Shown in pieces: positions 46,701 through 61,646 of a DNA stretch of 64,000 bases. The position numbers and the translations under genes were made by a program. Position 1 is the stretch's first letter. The number at the start of each line of letters is the position of its first letter. Under the pieces are notes generated by a model, which was given only the letters and a program-made list of their open reading frames with translations, ran no database searches and was not told the origin of the DNA. This stretch comes from Tetrahymena elliotti 4EA (taxonomy: Eukaryota; Ciliophora; Oligohymenophorea; Hymenostomatida; Tetrahymenidae), in the NCBI GenBank assembly GCA_000231825.2, contig JH720307.1, positions 892,880 to 956,879 of the forward strand, written 5' to 3'.

Positions 46701-48423
46701 GTTTATCTATTTTAATATTCAAATTTATTAAATTTCTTTTTAATTTAAAAATTACTTTATCATTTATTGATTTTTTAAACTAGTTGAGAAGATTTTCTAA
46801 ATTCAAAAGTTTGTTTTCATAAATATTTGCTCTGTTTCTTGCAAACTCATTTAAGTCTTCAAATAATTATGAGTTTTAATAATTGCTTTCTAGCTGCAGG
46901 CATCTAGAGGTTAAAGTTTCTATTTTTTATCTCTAACTAACTTCAAGATCAGATTTTAGTATTTCCAACTTATTTTCAATCATAGTATTGACTGCTCTTC
47001 CCTTGAGAGATTCAGATAGAGATTAATCTAACTTTATTTTTACATCTTTTTTAATATTTTATATTTATTCTGATAAATCTTTATTATTTTATTCAAATCT
47101 TTTCAAAGTTTGGCATACAGTCTGTTCAACATAAGCTTAAATCAAAGCATTATCAACTTTAGTTGGTTTTGCCTTTACTCTATTTTCATCTAACTGTATA
47201 AAAACAATAATAAATTTTATCATTTCCCCTAATAAAGATATTTACATATTTGTTTCGTAAGTCTGTTTAATGATCTGAAATCGTTTATTCTACTTCCTAA
47301 ATTTTACTAAAGAAAATAAAGTTAAATAAATAATATCTTAATAATCATAAAATATTTGATCTTTTTAATGAAAACAATATCTCATTCATTTATGTGATTA
47401 AATCAAAGTATAATCAAGTTCAAAAGGTAGATAGATAGATATATGTAATTAAAACCAAATTTTTTTTTACATTGAGTTGTCTTAAATGTCTCTTTTTAGA
47501 CTTTCAAAAAAGCATTCAGCATATTTCATCATTTCAGATTTAAGATCATACATCTTTAGTGCAGAATCTTAAACAGATTGCTTGCTCTCAATATTTTAAA
47601 TATCAGGAGATTCAAATTGCTGATTTGTTTAGGGAGATAATTTTTAGATTGGCTGGGTTGGTGTTGTGTTTGAAAAAATACGGCGAGTGATTTAATTTAT
47701 ATTAGTATTTTAGATTTGGTTTTAATTTGGAGTGGCAATATTTTAATTGCTATTGACACTCATGAAGCTTTCAGAATCTTGCTTATCAAAATTTAAGTAA
47801 GGTGATTATAAAGGTGCTGGTTAAGTTTACTCATTACCCTTTCTAAATAAAAGGCTGTTTTAATGCTAGTATTAAGAAAAATTATTTGATTATTCAGCAC
47901 ATGTGTGGAAACTATCAGTTTTAATTTAATTTAAACTCGAATTTGGATTTCCATTAGGGAATATAGGATTTGTCTTTGTACCACTTAAGCTACCACTACT
48001 TGTATTATGCTGTAATTAAATGTGTTGAGAAGGACTTTAATTTCTAGATAAAGAATTTGATTAGTAAGGTGCAGAGAAGATAGGTTATCTGCTGCGTTTA
48101 GAGCCATGAGTACTGTTTGCATTTTCTCTTTTAAAATTTGGAGGTAAGGGAGCATTCGAGTTTTAATTGGAAGGACTTTGCATTATATATGGGCTTACTA
48201 TTTATCCCTAAGATGTATTATAATAATTTGGTGATAGCTTTTTTGAAGCTGACTAATTCATTTAAGGAATTAACTGCTATTGCTGCTAAACATACTATTA
48301 ACTATTTAATGTTCCATTTATATTTAAAGTTTGATCATGAAGCTATCTGAGAGAAGATTACTTTGATAAATTACTAACATCATGCTCTGCAGGTATATCA
48401 CTTAAATCTAAATTTTCAATCAT
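43779..48423 (-). CDS. Large coiled-coil and low-complexity protein of unknown function
   Basis: Five exons (48423-47471, 47306-47246, 47193-46756, 46706-44012, 43948-43779) sum to 4,317 nt, 1,438 residues, TGA 43781-43779. N-terminal ~300 residues are Gln/Asn/Ser/Pro-rich. Residues ~315-650 form long coiled coils (LIQAYVEQTVCQTLKRFEQN, KLKQLERNLNEKLYSLDAEQ, NEKLLQQFEEINERINVLNN). About 700 residues of Ser/Asn/Gln-rich sequence with acidic clusters follow (DDDEDFEEYEP, ESSEGEDDEA, ENDDEGEDEM). The C-terminus is an ordered module, RCYRDEVGYLKDANGFYIFD then TEGRMIKTDKDSIKYLQSEG. The layout fits a scaffold or cytoskeletal protein, but no family is recognised. Exon phases agree throughout, so the model is firm even though the function is unknown. 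Confidence 0.85.
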
Positions 48424-48893
48424 GACTTATGAAATATGTTTATTCTTTTTGTTTGATAAATAATAGTAAAATAAATAAATCTAAAATATATTTAATGTTT
48501 TTTTGTTTAATTGTTTTTTAAAAAACTAAACAAATTTTTATTTAAAATTGCTGTTTATAAACATCAAAATTTTTCAAAAAATGAAGATAATTTAACAAAA
48601 TCAAGTCTAGAAAGCAATCATTAATTTATTTATTATGAACATCTCATTTAGATATGAGATTTTAAAATTATCAAATATCTTTCTTTGGTTTTAAAGAGTT
48701 GATAATTATTATTAAGCCAATCATTTTTAAAAACTTGCTGCATAAACAAATCAATAAATAAATAATTATTTGAAATTATCAAAGTATAAAATTTAAAAAT
48801 AGAATTGATTTTCTCCATTGATTCAAATTATTTAACACAAAATTTACTAATCAATATGACAGCTTTTATTTACAAATTTATTAAATTTAAAAA
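48424..48893. other. AT-rich spacer between two minus-strand genes
   Basis: About 470 bp, no coding or RNA signal. Upstream of the coiled-coil gene and downstream of the USP gene. Confidence 0.5.
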
Positions 48894-51800
48894 TCAAAAA
48901 ATTGGATTATTTCCTATTCCACCAAACCCGAGTGATCCTCCTCCTCCTCCTTAAAAGTTACTTCCTCCTTCATTATCATCATCATCGTCTTTTCTATAAG
49001 GGTATATCGATGTATTTTATTAATTTTATTAGTGATTAAATTTTAATGTATTTAGTAAAGAAAATGCTTTGTTTTGATTTTCCATTTCTTTCATAAATTA
49101 TCTATCGTCATTTTCAATTGAAAACATGAGCTTATCACTTTATAATTTTTTTAAATAGAATTAATTTAACAAAATCAAAATTTTATTTTTAAATTACCTT
49201 AATTTGTATGAACTTTCATTTAATTTATTTTAGTATTGTGATGCATGATACTTATTTTAGTAAAATAGCAAATAAGGTGTATTTGTACTTTAGTTAGTAA
49301 AAGTTCCTAAAACGTTTTAAAGATTTTCTTCAAATGAAATGCTTGAATCATCAAACAAAATCCATTTGCAATTATCATTAGGACTTTCTCTGGAGTATGT
49401 AAAATAATGGCCGGACTCAGCAGTAGAACCCTTTTTAAATAAAAAAAATAAGAAAATAAACAAAAATGTATTTATAAATACCCTGTGAACAACTATTGAA
49501 TACAGCTAGTAAATATTTTTATTTGGCTTTTCTAATTGCTCTGACTCATCTATCATTTATTTATTCTTCAAATCTGGATTTTCTGCTTCCATTTCATTTT
49601 TCTGTTATTCACTAATCATTTACTTATTATCTATCTATTTAGATATTGGAGACATATCCTGTTCTATGCAACTGGAAGAGGATTACTGTTGTGCTACATT
49701 TTTTTAATATTATGAAAGATCTATTTCCTCCGGTATTTCAATTTGTTAAAGTAATTTGATTTTTTTGAATGTCTTTATATCATACTAGAATCTATTTAAA
49801 GTCAAAATCACATAATTTGGTAAATAGCTGATTTATGTATCTTTCTAAGCATCATTTTTTTCATTACAAATAGAGCAATCATATTTATTATCACCTTCAA
49901 AGATTTCAGGCTTAAAATTATGCTATAATAAAGTATTAAAGGTGTCTATGTGATTTTAGTTTTCAGCTAGATGTTTTAAAAAATACAACTCTTACTCAAA
50001 ATTTTAATTGAAAGAAAAAAATTACAAAAATTCAATGAAATATCAAGGAATTTCTCTTTGCTTATAAATTAGTTCTTGCATTTTAGACAAGTTATTGTAT
50101 GGTCATATTATCCAATAAAGTAGTCATCTAGCAATTTCTTAAATAATTAAAAGATTATTTCTATTAAAATTCTCATAAATATTTACATTATCATTTGTAT
50201 TTTATACTGATCTCTCTAATTAATCAAGGAAAATTCTACCAAACTCTGAAGCATCTTGCTAAGCATATGAAAATCTAAAAAATTCAGGTAAAATTCCTTT
50301 AAAGAATGCAGGATTAATATATGTTCTTTTACTTTTAAACAAAAGAGAAAATAACTTTTAAAGCTAAAAGACAGTTCCAAATTAAATGATTTTAGTTTAT
50401 TTTTCAATCAAAGCAGCATTTGTTTTCTTTTTTTCATTTTCAGCTTAATTGGTATTATCTTTGCTCTCTTCTTGCATACTGCTATTACTTTTTTGTACTT
50501 ATAATTCTTCAATTTCATTTCTAGAATCTTGCTATGCTATATTTTAAGCAGATTATTTTGACCCTCCGTGCATTACTTCTGCTAAATTAATCTTAAATAC
50601 CCTATATCTGAATTCCTTAGTCATATACAAAGCCTACAAATAGCTATTCATATAGCATGCTTTTAATTAATTTTTTCATTTTTATAAGTATAAAAATATC
50701 TGTAAATAATTTAATTTACTGTTTCCAAGATTTAATAATCCTCTAAGGTTCTTATCTGATGTTTAAACTTAAAATAATGGGTTTTATTAGTTTTATGAAT
50801 TGTTGTTTTATGTTTGATCATTTTATTATCCTTAGAAACTCAACCAATTTAACTGAGATATCATCTGATCTGTCTATTCAGGTGTTAATTGTTATTATTA
50901 GATTTAGTTATTTTCATAAAACTGCTAAACAATAGAACTTAAAGCGTGAGTGTCAGTATCTTAGTATTTTTTTATTAAACATTAGGCTATTTGGCATAAA
51001 ATTACTTTAATTTCTAATTAAATGCTACTATCTTATAATGCTTGTTATATTTTTACAGAATGCTTCAAGTAAACTTTCTATGCACAACTTGAACCTATGA
51101 TAAATAATTTAAGTAATTAAACAGCCCCAGCGCTGGCAGATTGAAACTTCAGAAATGTATAAAACCCTGCAGTGAAGTTATCAAGAATCTATATAATATT
51201 AAATAATTTAAAATTTAATCATTATTTTAAAAATTTACCTTATACAAAGGCCCAAATATTTTTTAATTAATCATGAAGTGAGTTAGAGCTAACAGAATTG
51301 TGGAAACCTTTAAATCAGTACTCATCATAATTAAATTTTTATAAGTATAATGCCAAGCATCAGGATTAACATAACTGATACCTGCCCATAGAGTTTGCTC
51401 AGTCAAAGTAGCCAGTTATTACTACTTGAAAGACATAATAAAGTATCTTAAGCTCTTTTTAGGATCAAAATACTCATCTTCTTTGTATTCAAACTTTAGA
51501 AATTCTAAAAACATTTAAAAGGGTTTTATCATTTAATTTAAATTATGATAGCAAATATTATGAAGTTCTTAAATCATCTGACATAGCAAATGGATTTCTT
51601 TTTCATTTTAGCCCTTTATACTCATTATCCAATACATCATAATCTATATTTTATATAATAAAAGAAATAATTTTCAACCAATATAAATAAATTTTAATCT
51701 ATATTTGTATCAAGTAGAATTTGACTAAATAAACAATATCTAAGTAACTTAGAATAATTTCAAGTCTATAATTTTAAAAAGATAATTTACCTCACTGTAA

Positions 51801-52747
51801 TCTTAATATGGAAACATTTTCCTGTTTTTAACTAAAAATTCATAAATCAATGTTAACCTGTATATATTATCAGCATAGTTGAACTCTAACATATCCAACT
51901 CTACTATTTTTTTATTGGGGTGTTTGTAATTCTAATTTAATTAAGTCACTTCTTTAATGTAAGTGAATTTTTAGATAAATTAGGTTCTCCATAAGTAATT
52001 TGAATCTGATGCATTTATAAATTTGAAAAGTTTTTCTTTTAAAAATTAATCTACGCTTTTATGATAACTAATGTTTAATTCCTCAACTTAAGATTTACAC
52101 CTCAGTACATATTTTATGTAGATAAGTAGTACTTCAAACTCCTTACGGGTTCTTATTCTTTCAAACAATTAATCATAAGGCAATATCATTTATATATCTG
52201 ACATTTTGTTTAAGACAAAATCAAATAGCTAAATATTTCTTACTTTTAATATCTATTTTATAGAAATAATTTGTTTTATAATGTCAATGATATTGTGCTA
52301 AAAATAAAATTTGTTGATGTATTTAACTTAATGATAACCTTACTGAATCGACAGAAAAGATCTACTCAATAAACGCATCTAATAAATCTTTTTATTAATT
52401 TAGACTAATTTTTCCTAGTATTAAAGTAACTTAACGTGAAATGGATTCATAATTAGAATCAGAAAAAACAAGTTTTTCTGCTATAACCTACATATTGCTT
52501 GCTAATAAATCAATATTTTATTTTGCGCTAAAATTTACAATTAATCTAAAATTTTGATTAATATTTATTTTAGAATAAGAATATCTTTTAAAGCAGTTCT
52601 GATCTTTTTCAAAAAATACATTTAGAAACAAACTGTCTCAATGTAATTTAGAAAATAAATTATCTGCTTTTTAAAACTATTTTATTGGTATTATAATGAA
52701 TTACTTTTCTTTACTTTTTATTTTAACTTGATACAATTTTCATTCAT
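48894..52747 (-). CDS. Ubiquitin carboxyl-terminal hydrolase (USP, peptidase family C19)
   Basis: Deubiquitinating cysteine protease. The Cys box is split by an intron: LRGLLNLGN joins to TCYMNSYLQALYMTKEFR, with catalytic Cys at 50657-50655. Further on are GDNKYDCSICNEK, a zinc-finger-like insertion common in USPs, and YLPNYVILTLNRF. The His box is GSTAESGHYFTYSRES with catalytic His at 49409-49407, then WILFDDSSIS and PYLLFYQNK. The last exon gives an acidic and poly-Gly tail (KDDDDDNEGG, QGGGGGSLGFGG), TGA 48896-48894. Upstream of the protease lies a long helical N-terminal region (50706 to ~52600), as in large USP9X/USP34-like enzymes. All key residues appear intact. The start is uncertain: 52747 is a possible ATG, but the first exon join is unresolved. 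The gene is divergent from the Rab11 gene about 500 bp away. Confidence 0.88.
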
Positions 52748-53255
52748 TTATCAAACTTTAAAAAATACATTAAAGTTTTAATAATAAAGATTGTTAAAAA
52801 TGTCTAAGTAATATTGGTTTTTAAAATATCTAAGCTGCATTGTTAAAAATAGACAAAATGTAGATTTTCATATTGATAATTGTTCATTGGTGTTTAGATT
52901 GAAAAATTAATGGATGCTAAGAAACTCAATCAATTTTAAGTTTATTTAAAGATAATAAATAATTAGTTAATATCTATCTAGTAATTTATTCAAAATTTTT
53001 AAACTGATGAATGACAGAATTTTTTTTAGTAAATTTAATTAAGTGTGAATGAATGAATAAATAAATAAATAGGCTTATGTTAAAACTGATTAAGTAGATC
53101 ACAATAACATTTCAAATTATTGTCTGAAAATTAAAATATAAACATTCAATCTATTTAATAGAAAGAAACAAATAAATAAACTTATAAATAGCTAGGAATA
53201 AGCTCCATTAAATTGATTTAGAATTTTATTAAGAAAAATTAAAAAATTTTATAAG
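52748..53255. other. Divergent intergenic region, USP (-) and Rab11 (+)
   Basis: About 500 bp that should contain both promoters. AT-rich with a short TGAA/TAAA run near 53046-53072. No specific element recognised. Confidence 0.45.
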
Positions 53256-54347
<1,092 letters not shown>

Positions 54348-56558
54348 CAATAATTTAATAAGTGAATCAGTGTTTTTATTTCTACTCAGTTGATATAATT
54401 TAACTTTTTTGAATTTCATAAAATCATCTTATAAGTTTTATTAATTTAGCTTCAGCAGCTGTTTCTTACTATCATTTCTTGTTTCTAATTTTAGAACAAT
54501 AAGCTAACAATCATATTATCAAAATCGTTTATTAATATCTCATAATCTCCAGTTTTTTTAGTTGTGTATTTCATAATTTGTGATACATTTAATTAATCGT
54601 TCCATTTTATGGCTTTAATCCATCGCTATCATACCCATATAATTTTCCAATTCAGATTTTAATATAATAATTAAATATTGAATACTTACAAGCATGTTAA
54701 AAGTATTGAACTATTTTACTCAATTAAAGTTTATTGTTATGGAATATAAAACAAAACAAAAATTACTGGATTGAATTAACTCTAAATTAGTTTAAATTAA
54801 TTACATAACAAATTCTAAATTTTTAAATAAAGAGATGAAATACTGTTTACAAAGTTGAAATAAGTTTTTAAAAAAATATGTCATAAATGTTAATATCTTC
54901 AATAATTTTTAATACCAAAATTGTAAAAATAATTTTGTTATTCTTATTTTATCTTTCTTAAGAAATAGCTACCTATTTACCAATATCATTTATTTAAACT
55001 TTTTGAGAAATTAACTGTAAAGTAAAAAAATAACTGATTAACCTTAATCTAGCTTATTTCTTTATTTTTTTTAATTAAAAAGGAATTATTTTTTTATTTG
55101 GTTTAAATACTTATTTTTGATTTTGATATTACTTAAAACTGAATAAAATTAACTTAGGCTTTGAAATTTTCTAACAATAACTACTTTGTAATAATTTAAT
55201 TGAGAAGTAAAAATGTAAATTTATTTTATATTTAACATCAAATGTAAATATTTTATCAATGTTGAGCTTATTAATTATTATATTGTATTAATTTAATAGA
55301 AATATTGGCTAGGCCTCTTGGTCGAATGATATAAATTTGATTAACAAAAGATTCTTTTAGGCTTAAGTTTTTGTTACATTTTATTTTAATCAATAATATT
55401 TTTATCTCTCATCGTTTGGTTCAAAAAAGAAAATGTAAGGATACTTCAAAAATAATGTCAATTTTTTTAATTTTAGCTAGATAGTAAATTTAAATCTAAA
55501 AATTAGAATAAAATATTTTTGAAATAGAATTAAATTACCATCAATTATTCTTATTTAATGTTAAGCATTTTTAAAATCTTTTGGTTTTATCTAATTATTG
55601 TAAAATTGATTAAATTTTGTAATGCTACAATATTTAGAAAATAAAATTTAAATAAATTATTAATTTTAAAAAACAATAATAAATATAGAATATAGAAATG
55701 TAAATATTTAAAGTTTTCAAATGTAATTAAAATTAGAGAAACATTTTTAGTCAAAATTTATTGGTTATTGATGAGCAAATATTTACTAGGAAATCTTTAA
55801 ATGGATATAAATATCAAAATATAAAGATATTCTTGACTAATATTTAAAATATTTCTACTTTTTCAGCTTATCAAGAGATAATAGATTATTTTTTTAAGAT
55901 CAAATTTTCTTTTATAAAAGCTTATGCTTATCAGAATAACAGAATAAATTTTTTGTTTTATTTTTATTTTAAACTAGAAGATAATAAAATACTCCAATTT
56001 TAATTTGATATCTTAATAATTTTTGACAGTACAAATATATGATCTATCTGATAATAAATATTATTATCAAATTAATTTGTTTACTTAAATATCTGAAGGA
56101 AATAATATAATATTTTTGTAAATAAAGATATTTAAATTTTGGCATTAATAATGAAGTAATAAATTTTAATTGATTTAAGGAGATAACCGATAGACTACAT
56201 TCATGCTAATATAAATGAATTACTAAGCATTCAAATTGCATTGAGTGGCTATGGTAGTATATTGAATTAATACCATTGCAATTAAATGAATGGACTAAAT
56301 ATTAGATAATTTAATTATTATAATTAAAGCAAAGTCCTTTGCGATGAAAGTAGGCAAGTTTCTATTGTTTTTAAGCTTTATGCAAATAATATTACATTTT
56401 ACAATTAAACATTGTTTTTATTCATACAATATTAATTTTAATAATTATTAACCTTTTTTTTACTTAACAAAGCAAAAAGTAGTGGGAAAAAAATTTGTTT
56501 TTTAAAGAAGTATATCAGTTCAAGTGCAAGAAGTAGCAAAGCGGTTAGCCCAGAAGCT
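54348..56558. other. AT-rich region with one possible small spliced gene
   Basis: Mostly plain AT-rich DNA. The minus strand at 54694-54452 may hold a small gene, listed separately. The 5' exon(s) of the downstream Ser/Asn/Gln-rich gene may lie near 56345 (ATG AAA followed by a GTAGGC donor), but this is not proven. Confidence 0.35.
54452..54694 (-). CDS. Possible 59-residue spliced protein, unknown
   Basis: A mini-exon ATGCTT followed by GTAAGT (about 54694-54689) joins in phase 0, through an AT-rich intron ending ATGATAG, to an exon reading RWIKAIKWNDQLNVSQIMKY, then TTKKTGDYEILINDFDNMIV, ending RNSC and TGA at 54454-54452. Composition is much more protein-like than the flanks. No family recognised. 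The start may lie elsewhere, and the part from the internal Met (54574-54452) is the best supported. Confidence 0.35.
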
Positions 56559-59500
56559 ATGGAAAAAGGATCACCAAAACTCAATATTTCTCTTTCTCGA
56601 GCCAATTAGCAAGATAAATCACAAATAAATTTAAATAATAGTGCTCAAGCATCTCCTGTCATTTAATCATTAAAGTATGTCTTAACTTCTTAAAGTTCTT
56701 TAAAAATATTAAAGTAAAAATAAAAAATATTGATTTAGTCGTAAGAATCTTGTAATGCACCTTGAAAATTGTTCTCGCAGTGTCCAATTACTCAGTTCTC
56801 CATAGAAAAGGGTAAATTAGTTTTTTAAATTAGATAGATTAAAAGTTAAATAGAGTCATTAAAAGATAGTTTATTTGATGTAAGTTAATTTTTTGTATTT
56901 TTATTTTCAGTTGCTTCAGAAGAAAAAGATAAGTAAAACTTTAAAAAGATTTTGCCTAAGATTTATTTTAATTGAGTTGTGTATAAAAAACTAAAATAAA
57001 AAGTGACTGAAAGTTAATTTAATATTACAAATTAAAGTTAAATAAATATCTAAAAAAATTTGAATACTTTAAATAAAAACAAATAAGAGAGAGTAAGAGA
57101 AAGAGACTCTAAGATTCTTATTCTTTTAAATTAATAAAATCCAAATCAGTTGTTATTACTAACACAAAAATTTTAATATCAAATAAAAAGATCGTGATTA
57201 GTGGCTAGAACCAACTGAACCGTAATATCTTAATACATTTTAAAAATTATGTTAATGAAAATTTAAAATAAATTTATTAATTTCCCAGTAAAAAGAAGAT
57301 TCAATTATTATTTTATTTCTTTTAAACTGAAAAATTTCAAAAAGAATTTGATTTTCTAAGACTCATTTTAGGATTAATTTTTTTCAGCCTACTTATTTAC
57401 TCTTCAAAATGCTCTCTTAACAATTTTTTTAATTTGTATATTTGAATGTTTGGATAACAAATAGTGTGATTATATATTTCTTTAAATCAAATAAAAATTT
57501 GACTTTTTATTAAATTCATAGATTCAGGAGATGAGGTCTTAGAATAGTTGTTTAATTAATGGGATAAATTCTAATGCAAATAACAAAAGTAATAGCAAAT
57601 TTAGCTCACTTATTGATAAGAAATCAGCTGGGACAGCTAAGACTAGGTAGAGACCAACGTAAATAGGACCAACAAATTAGGCTGGAGTTAGCTAAAGCAC
57701 TAGTTTATAAAACTTGAATTTACTTATGTCTCCTGATATTTCACAATTTCATCACCAGCAACAATTTTAATAGTAGGCTAGTCCGAATATTAACTTTTAG
57801 CATAGTCCTTAGTCAAATGCACATATGAATAGTCTTTAATTTCTTATAAAACCAGGATTTTAGGTAAATACCATAAATAACTCTTAGAATAATAGAATGG
57901 CAAATAATAGCTGCTCCAACATTCCAACTTAGAGCTTTATAAATTCTGCGATGATGAATGAAAATCAAAGTTAATTATTTGAAACTAGCCAAATTCATAA
58001 TCATAATAAACAATAATCACATGGAAGCAGTAGTAATCTTAGAAACGGCTCTCATCATTCTGGATAGTAGATTAATATCTTTTAATAGTTTAAGAATAAT
58101 TTTTTTAAATAACCTAATTTCTCTCTTGCAAACTCTTCTGTAAATTAAGACAAAAGATTTTCAGAATAATTAAACAGCAAAAGCACAACAAAACTAATGT
58201 AATTAGTTCAGAATCATTAAGAAACTGAAATAAGTCCTTCAAATATCTTTCAAAGCGTTTCATAGAAGGCATAAATGAAGAATTCAAGCTCAACTCGCAA
58301 CAATCAGAAGCTAAGAAAGACAAATTCTATGTCTATGATTAGACTTAGATAGAGTCAAGATTCGTTTTTGGATTAAATTATAAATGGAGAAAGCCATATC
58401 AATTAGGGAAGAGTTAATTGCTAAGCCAAAAAGAAGAAGAAAACTAAAAAATTCGCTATTCCTGGTGGATGCGTTATGTCACCTACATCTCAGCCATCTA
58501 ATTCTATTTCAAAGAATACAAATTCAGCTGCCGCAACATTATCTTAGCTAATCCAATCTTCTACAAATAGAATAAAGTCTATTCCTTCACCTTCAACTAT
58601 TCACACTCATCTTCAAAATAAAACTTTAGACAGCTTCAAATAATATTAAATTTTGACTAACCCTCCCTCATCTTAAAGCGAATAAAGCCCAGAATTTTTT
58701 TCAAAATTGAAAAAAAAGAAAATGCTTTTGCATAAGTAAAGCTCTAAAACAAATAATTAATTAAGTTAAAATGAGTAAATTTAAAAAAAGTAATAGAAAT
58801 TACAAAATGTGTAACAATTAAAATAGATTTAAATTGATGATTAAAATAATAAAAATAACTCAAATCTGCAAGTTACAGATTAGTAATAATAATAGTGTGA
58901 GCATTTTATTTAACCATTTGATAGCACTCCTAGTTATCAGATGTGGTAAATTTAATAGTAACAACATTCAGAATAATTACAATAGTAATTTTAGCAATAA
59001 CCACATTTAGCAGAAAATGCTACTATTCCTATTTCATCTCATACTCTTAAAAATACTGCATCAACTCTTTCTTAGTAAAGTTTAACTAGTGGATGGTAAT
59101 TATCTTGCTAGTAGTTGTCTCAACATTAGATGATAAACTCTAGTTAATTAGAAGGTTGCTCTTCAAATTTAAATTTGAAACAAATATCAAAAACAAATTA
59201 ACTTTTTGATAAACTCAATTAAATAAAAAAGAAATCAAACCAAAATTTTATTTCAAGCAAAGCTTCTGCAATAAATTTACCTTCCCAAGATAATCTTGAA
59301 AACTCTAACAATCATTTGAATTAATAGTTTAACATCTAACAACATTAAAACTTACAAAAAATTAGAAGCAATGAAACCATAAAAGCACTAAAAACTACTG
59401 AGGCTGATTAATGCTAAAACACATATTTAGTGAATAAACTTAAAGATTTGATTGGCTCTTAAAGTAATAATTCTACATAGTCACCAAAAACATCTAGCGA

Positions 59501-61646
59501 CTCAAAAAAAGTTGATGATTGCTTAAGTGATAATGTAATAGAAACTGATATTAACAAGTCATTGAGCATGACTAGTCAGATTATGCAATCAGCATAATAG
59601 ATTCACATACCTCTTCCATCTCAAGCTCTTAAGAGCAATTAATATGATTAATATGTCAGTATATTAGAAGAATTTAGGGAATTGTAGCAAGATTCTAACT
59701 TGTAAGAGTTTGTTGATTCTCTCATAGTCTTTGCAAAAAAATATGTCAAACAAATACCTCAAATAGTGAAAAATGCCTAATAAATATCTTCACAATGCAA
59801 AAAGAAAGATGAAGAAATTCACAAGTTAAAGCAAGAGAAATTATCTATTTAGCAATAACAAAAGTAATAGCTTTAGTAAGATAAAAAAGTTCCTCAATAT
59901 ATATAAATTTCATAGCAGTAATAACAAGTACTAAAAGAGTTGCATACCCCATCAACTCAAATAGAAGAGACAAGTCAATAAAGTCTTGTAATAGACTAAT
60001 AAACTTAGATTCAATTACTTAGAAAATAATTAGAAGAGAAAGACAATTAACTAAATAATTTAATCTAAAGAGAAAATGTCACAATAGCCTATTTTAAATA
60101 GTTATAAAAGCTAGGATACTTAACTATATCTTCTTCTTTAGGATCTGATTCTTCTGAAAGAAACAGAAATGGTAACACAACTACAAACATAGATGATAAA
60201 AAAACAGGAATAGATTTGTCAAATCATCATACTCCGCATTCAATAAATCCTTTGGAGTACTCTGGAAATAAAAGCCTTCATGTTTTTAGTATATCTCACT
60301 AAAATAATCAATAAAGTGATGACAAAGACAACTAGTTTAGTTCTAATTTTATATCTATTCCCAGCAATGACAATGAATCTAACAAAATTTAGCAATAATA
60401 CCTTCATTCTCACTTTTAAAAAACTATCCCCACATTAAACTAAAATCATGAAAATTTTCTATCTGAATAACCCAGCTCAATGCGCCTAAATTCTGGTAAA
60501 ACTAACTAAAACCATTTTGAAATTAATCAGCAATTTAATCAGTGGATTAAGTATGCAAATAAGAAAGTTTATTCTAAACAGCAAAGCTAATTTAACATCT
60601 AAAATAAAGGAAATTTAAATAATTCATAGAACAACTAACTAGATGATCTAAAATAATTTAATGATGGCTCACATCTGACATCAAATGGATAAATAAATTA
60701 TCTGAACCCTGACTTTTCCATGAATTTAGATTAATCTCAACCAACTCAAACTAACTCTATAAGTGAAAGAAACCCAAATACCAATAATTAATGCAAAATT
60801 ATAAACCCCAATAAGGTAAGTTAAGTCAGAACAGAAGCTAAAGAAGATATTAAGTAGAGAGATAAACATATTGCTAGAGCTGTAGAGTAAGTTTTATAGA
60901 AAAATTTAACCAACCAAAATGCTGATAATACAAAAGAAGATAACAGAAAAGATTTTGAAAACTAATCTAAATTAAATCTTAATAAATTGTCTAATTCATA
61001 AGCTGACAAAGCACAAGAATCTTAAAATCCTTAATTTATATTTTAATTAAGTAATTAAATGACATTAGAAGATTATAAGAAGAAAAACTCGAAATTATCT
61101 TCAGTCTCAAACAGTGCAAGAAATTCTTTTACATCAAGTAAATTTAAAAAAATATTTTTGATTTTTATTTTAAACCAAATAATCTAACAAATAGAATCTT
61201 CATATGTGGATGATGATATGAATAAGATGGATATCTAGAATTAAATTTTTTCAGCATAGTTAGAATTACAATAGAGATATAATTAGACTATGGTAATTAA
61301 GTCCAAATCTTCATCAAACTTAAATGAAAACATTCGTCAAAAACTCAAATTAGATTTAAGTATCTTAAAGAGTCCTCAAACCAGTAAAAACTAATTAACA
61401 TAAGGAAAAATTATTGGTTTTTAACAATCCAATAATCCTGAAAGCAGTTAATAATAGCAAACTAAACAGTAAGATATACCCGAGCAAAATTAAGTCATGG
61501 ACTACTATGATGAATTTATGAGTAAAATAGACGAATTTAGTTTATCTTGGAGAAAAGCTGTAATTGATGAGAGCTAAAAATATTAAAATAGAGACAATCC
61601 TTTCAAGAAATAATAACTCATTGACCAACAAAAGCTAAATTAGTGA
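56559..61646 (+). CDS. Large Ser/Asn/Gln-rich protein of unknown function
   Basis: Long frame of roughly 1,400 residues ending TGA 61644-61646. A first exon around 56559-56674 (MEKGSPKLNISLSRANQQDK) is followed by introns and probably tiny exons (a 31-nt candidate at 56781-56811). The main exon runs from about 57536 to 61139, and a 57-nt intron precedes the last exon from 61199. Features: a basic cluster (CQAKKKKKTKKFAIPGGCV, ~58415-58475), poly-Gln patches, and a coiled coil at about 59780-60110 (SSQCKKKDEEIHKLKQEKLS, QLLRKQLEEKDNQLNNLIQ). The C-terminus is more ordered and acidic (VMDYYDEFMSKIDEFSLSW). No catalytic domain recognised. The 5' structure is uncertain. Possibly a cytoskeletal or regulatory scaffold; that is only inferred from composition. 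Confidence 0.7.

Noticed and set aside
55310..55350. A tRNA-like string (TTGGTCGAATGATA)
   Set aside because: No acceptor stem, D-arm or full T-loop can be paired around it.
60904..60918. AACCAACCAAAA resembling the Tetrahymena chromosome breakage sequence
   Set aside because: It lacks the rest of the 15-base element and sits inside a coding exon; no telomeric GGGGTT/CCCCAA runs were seen anywhere.
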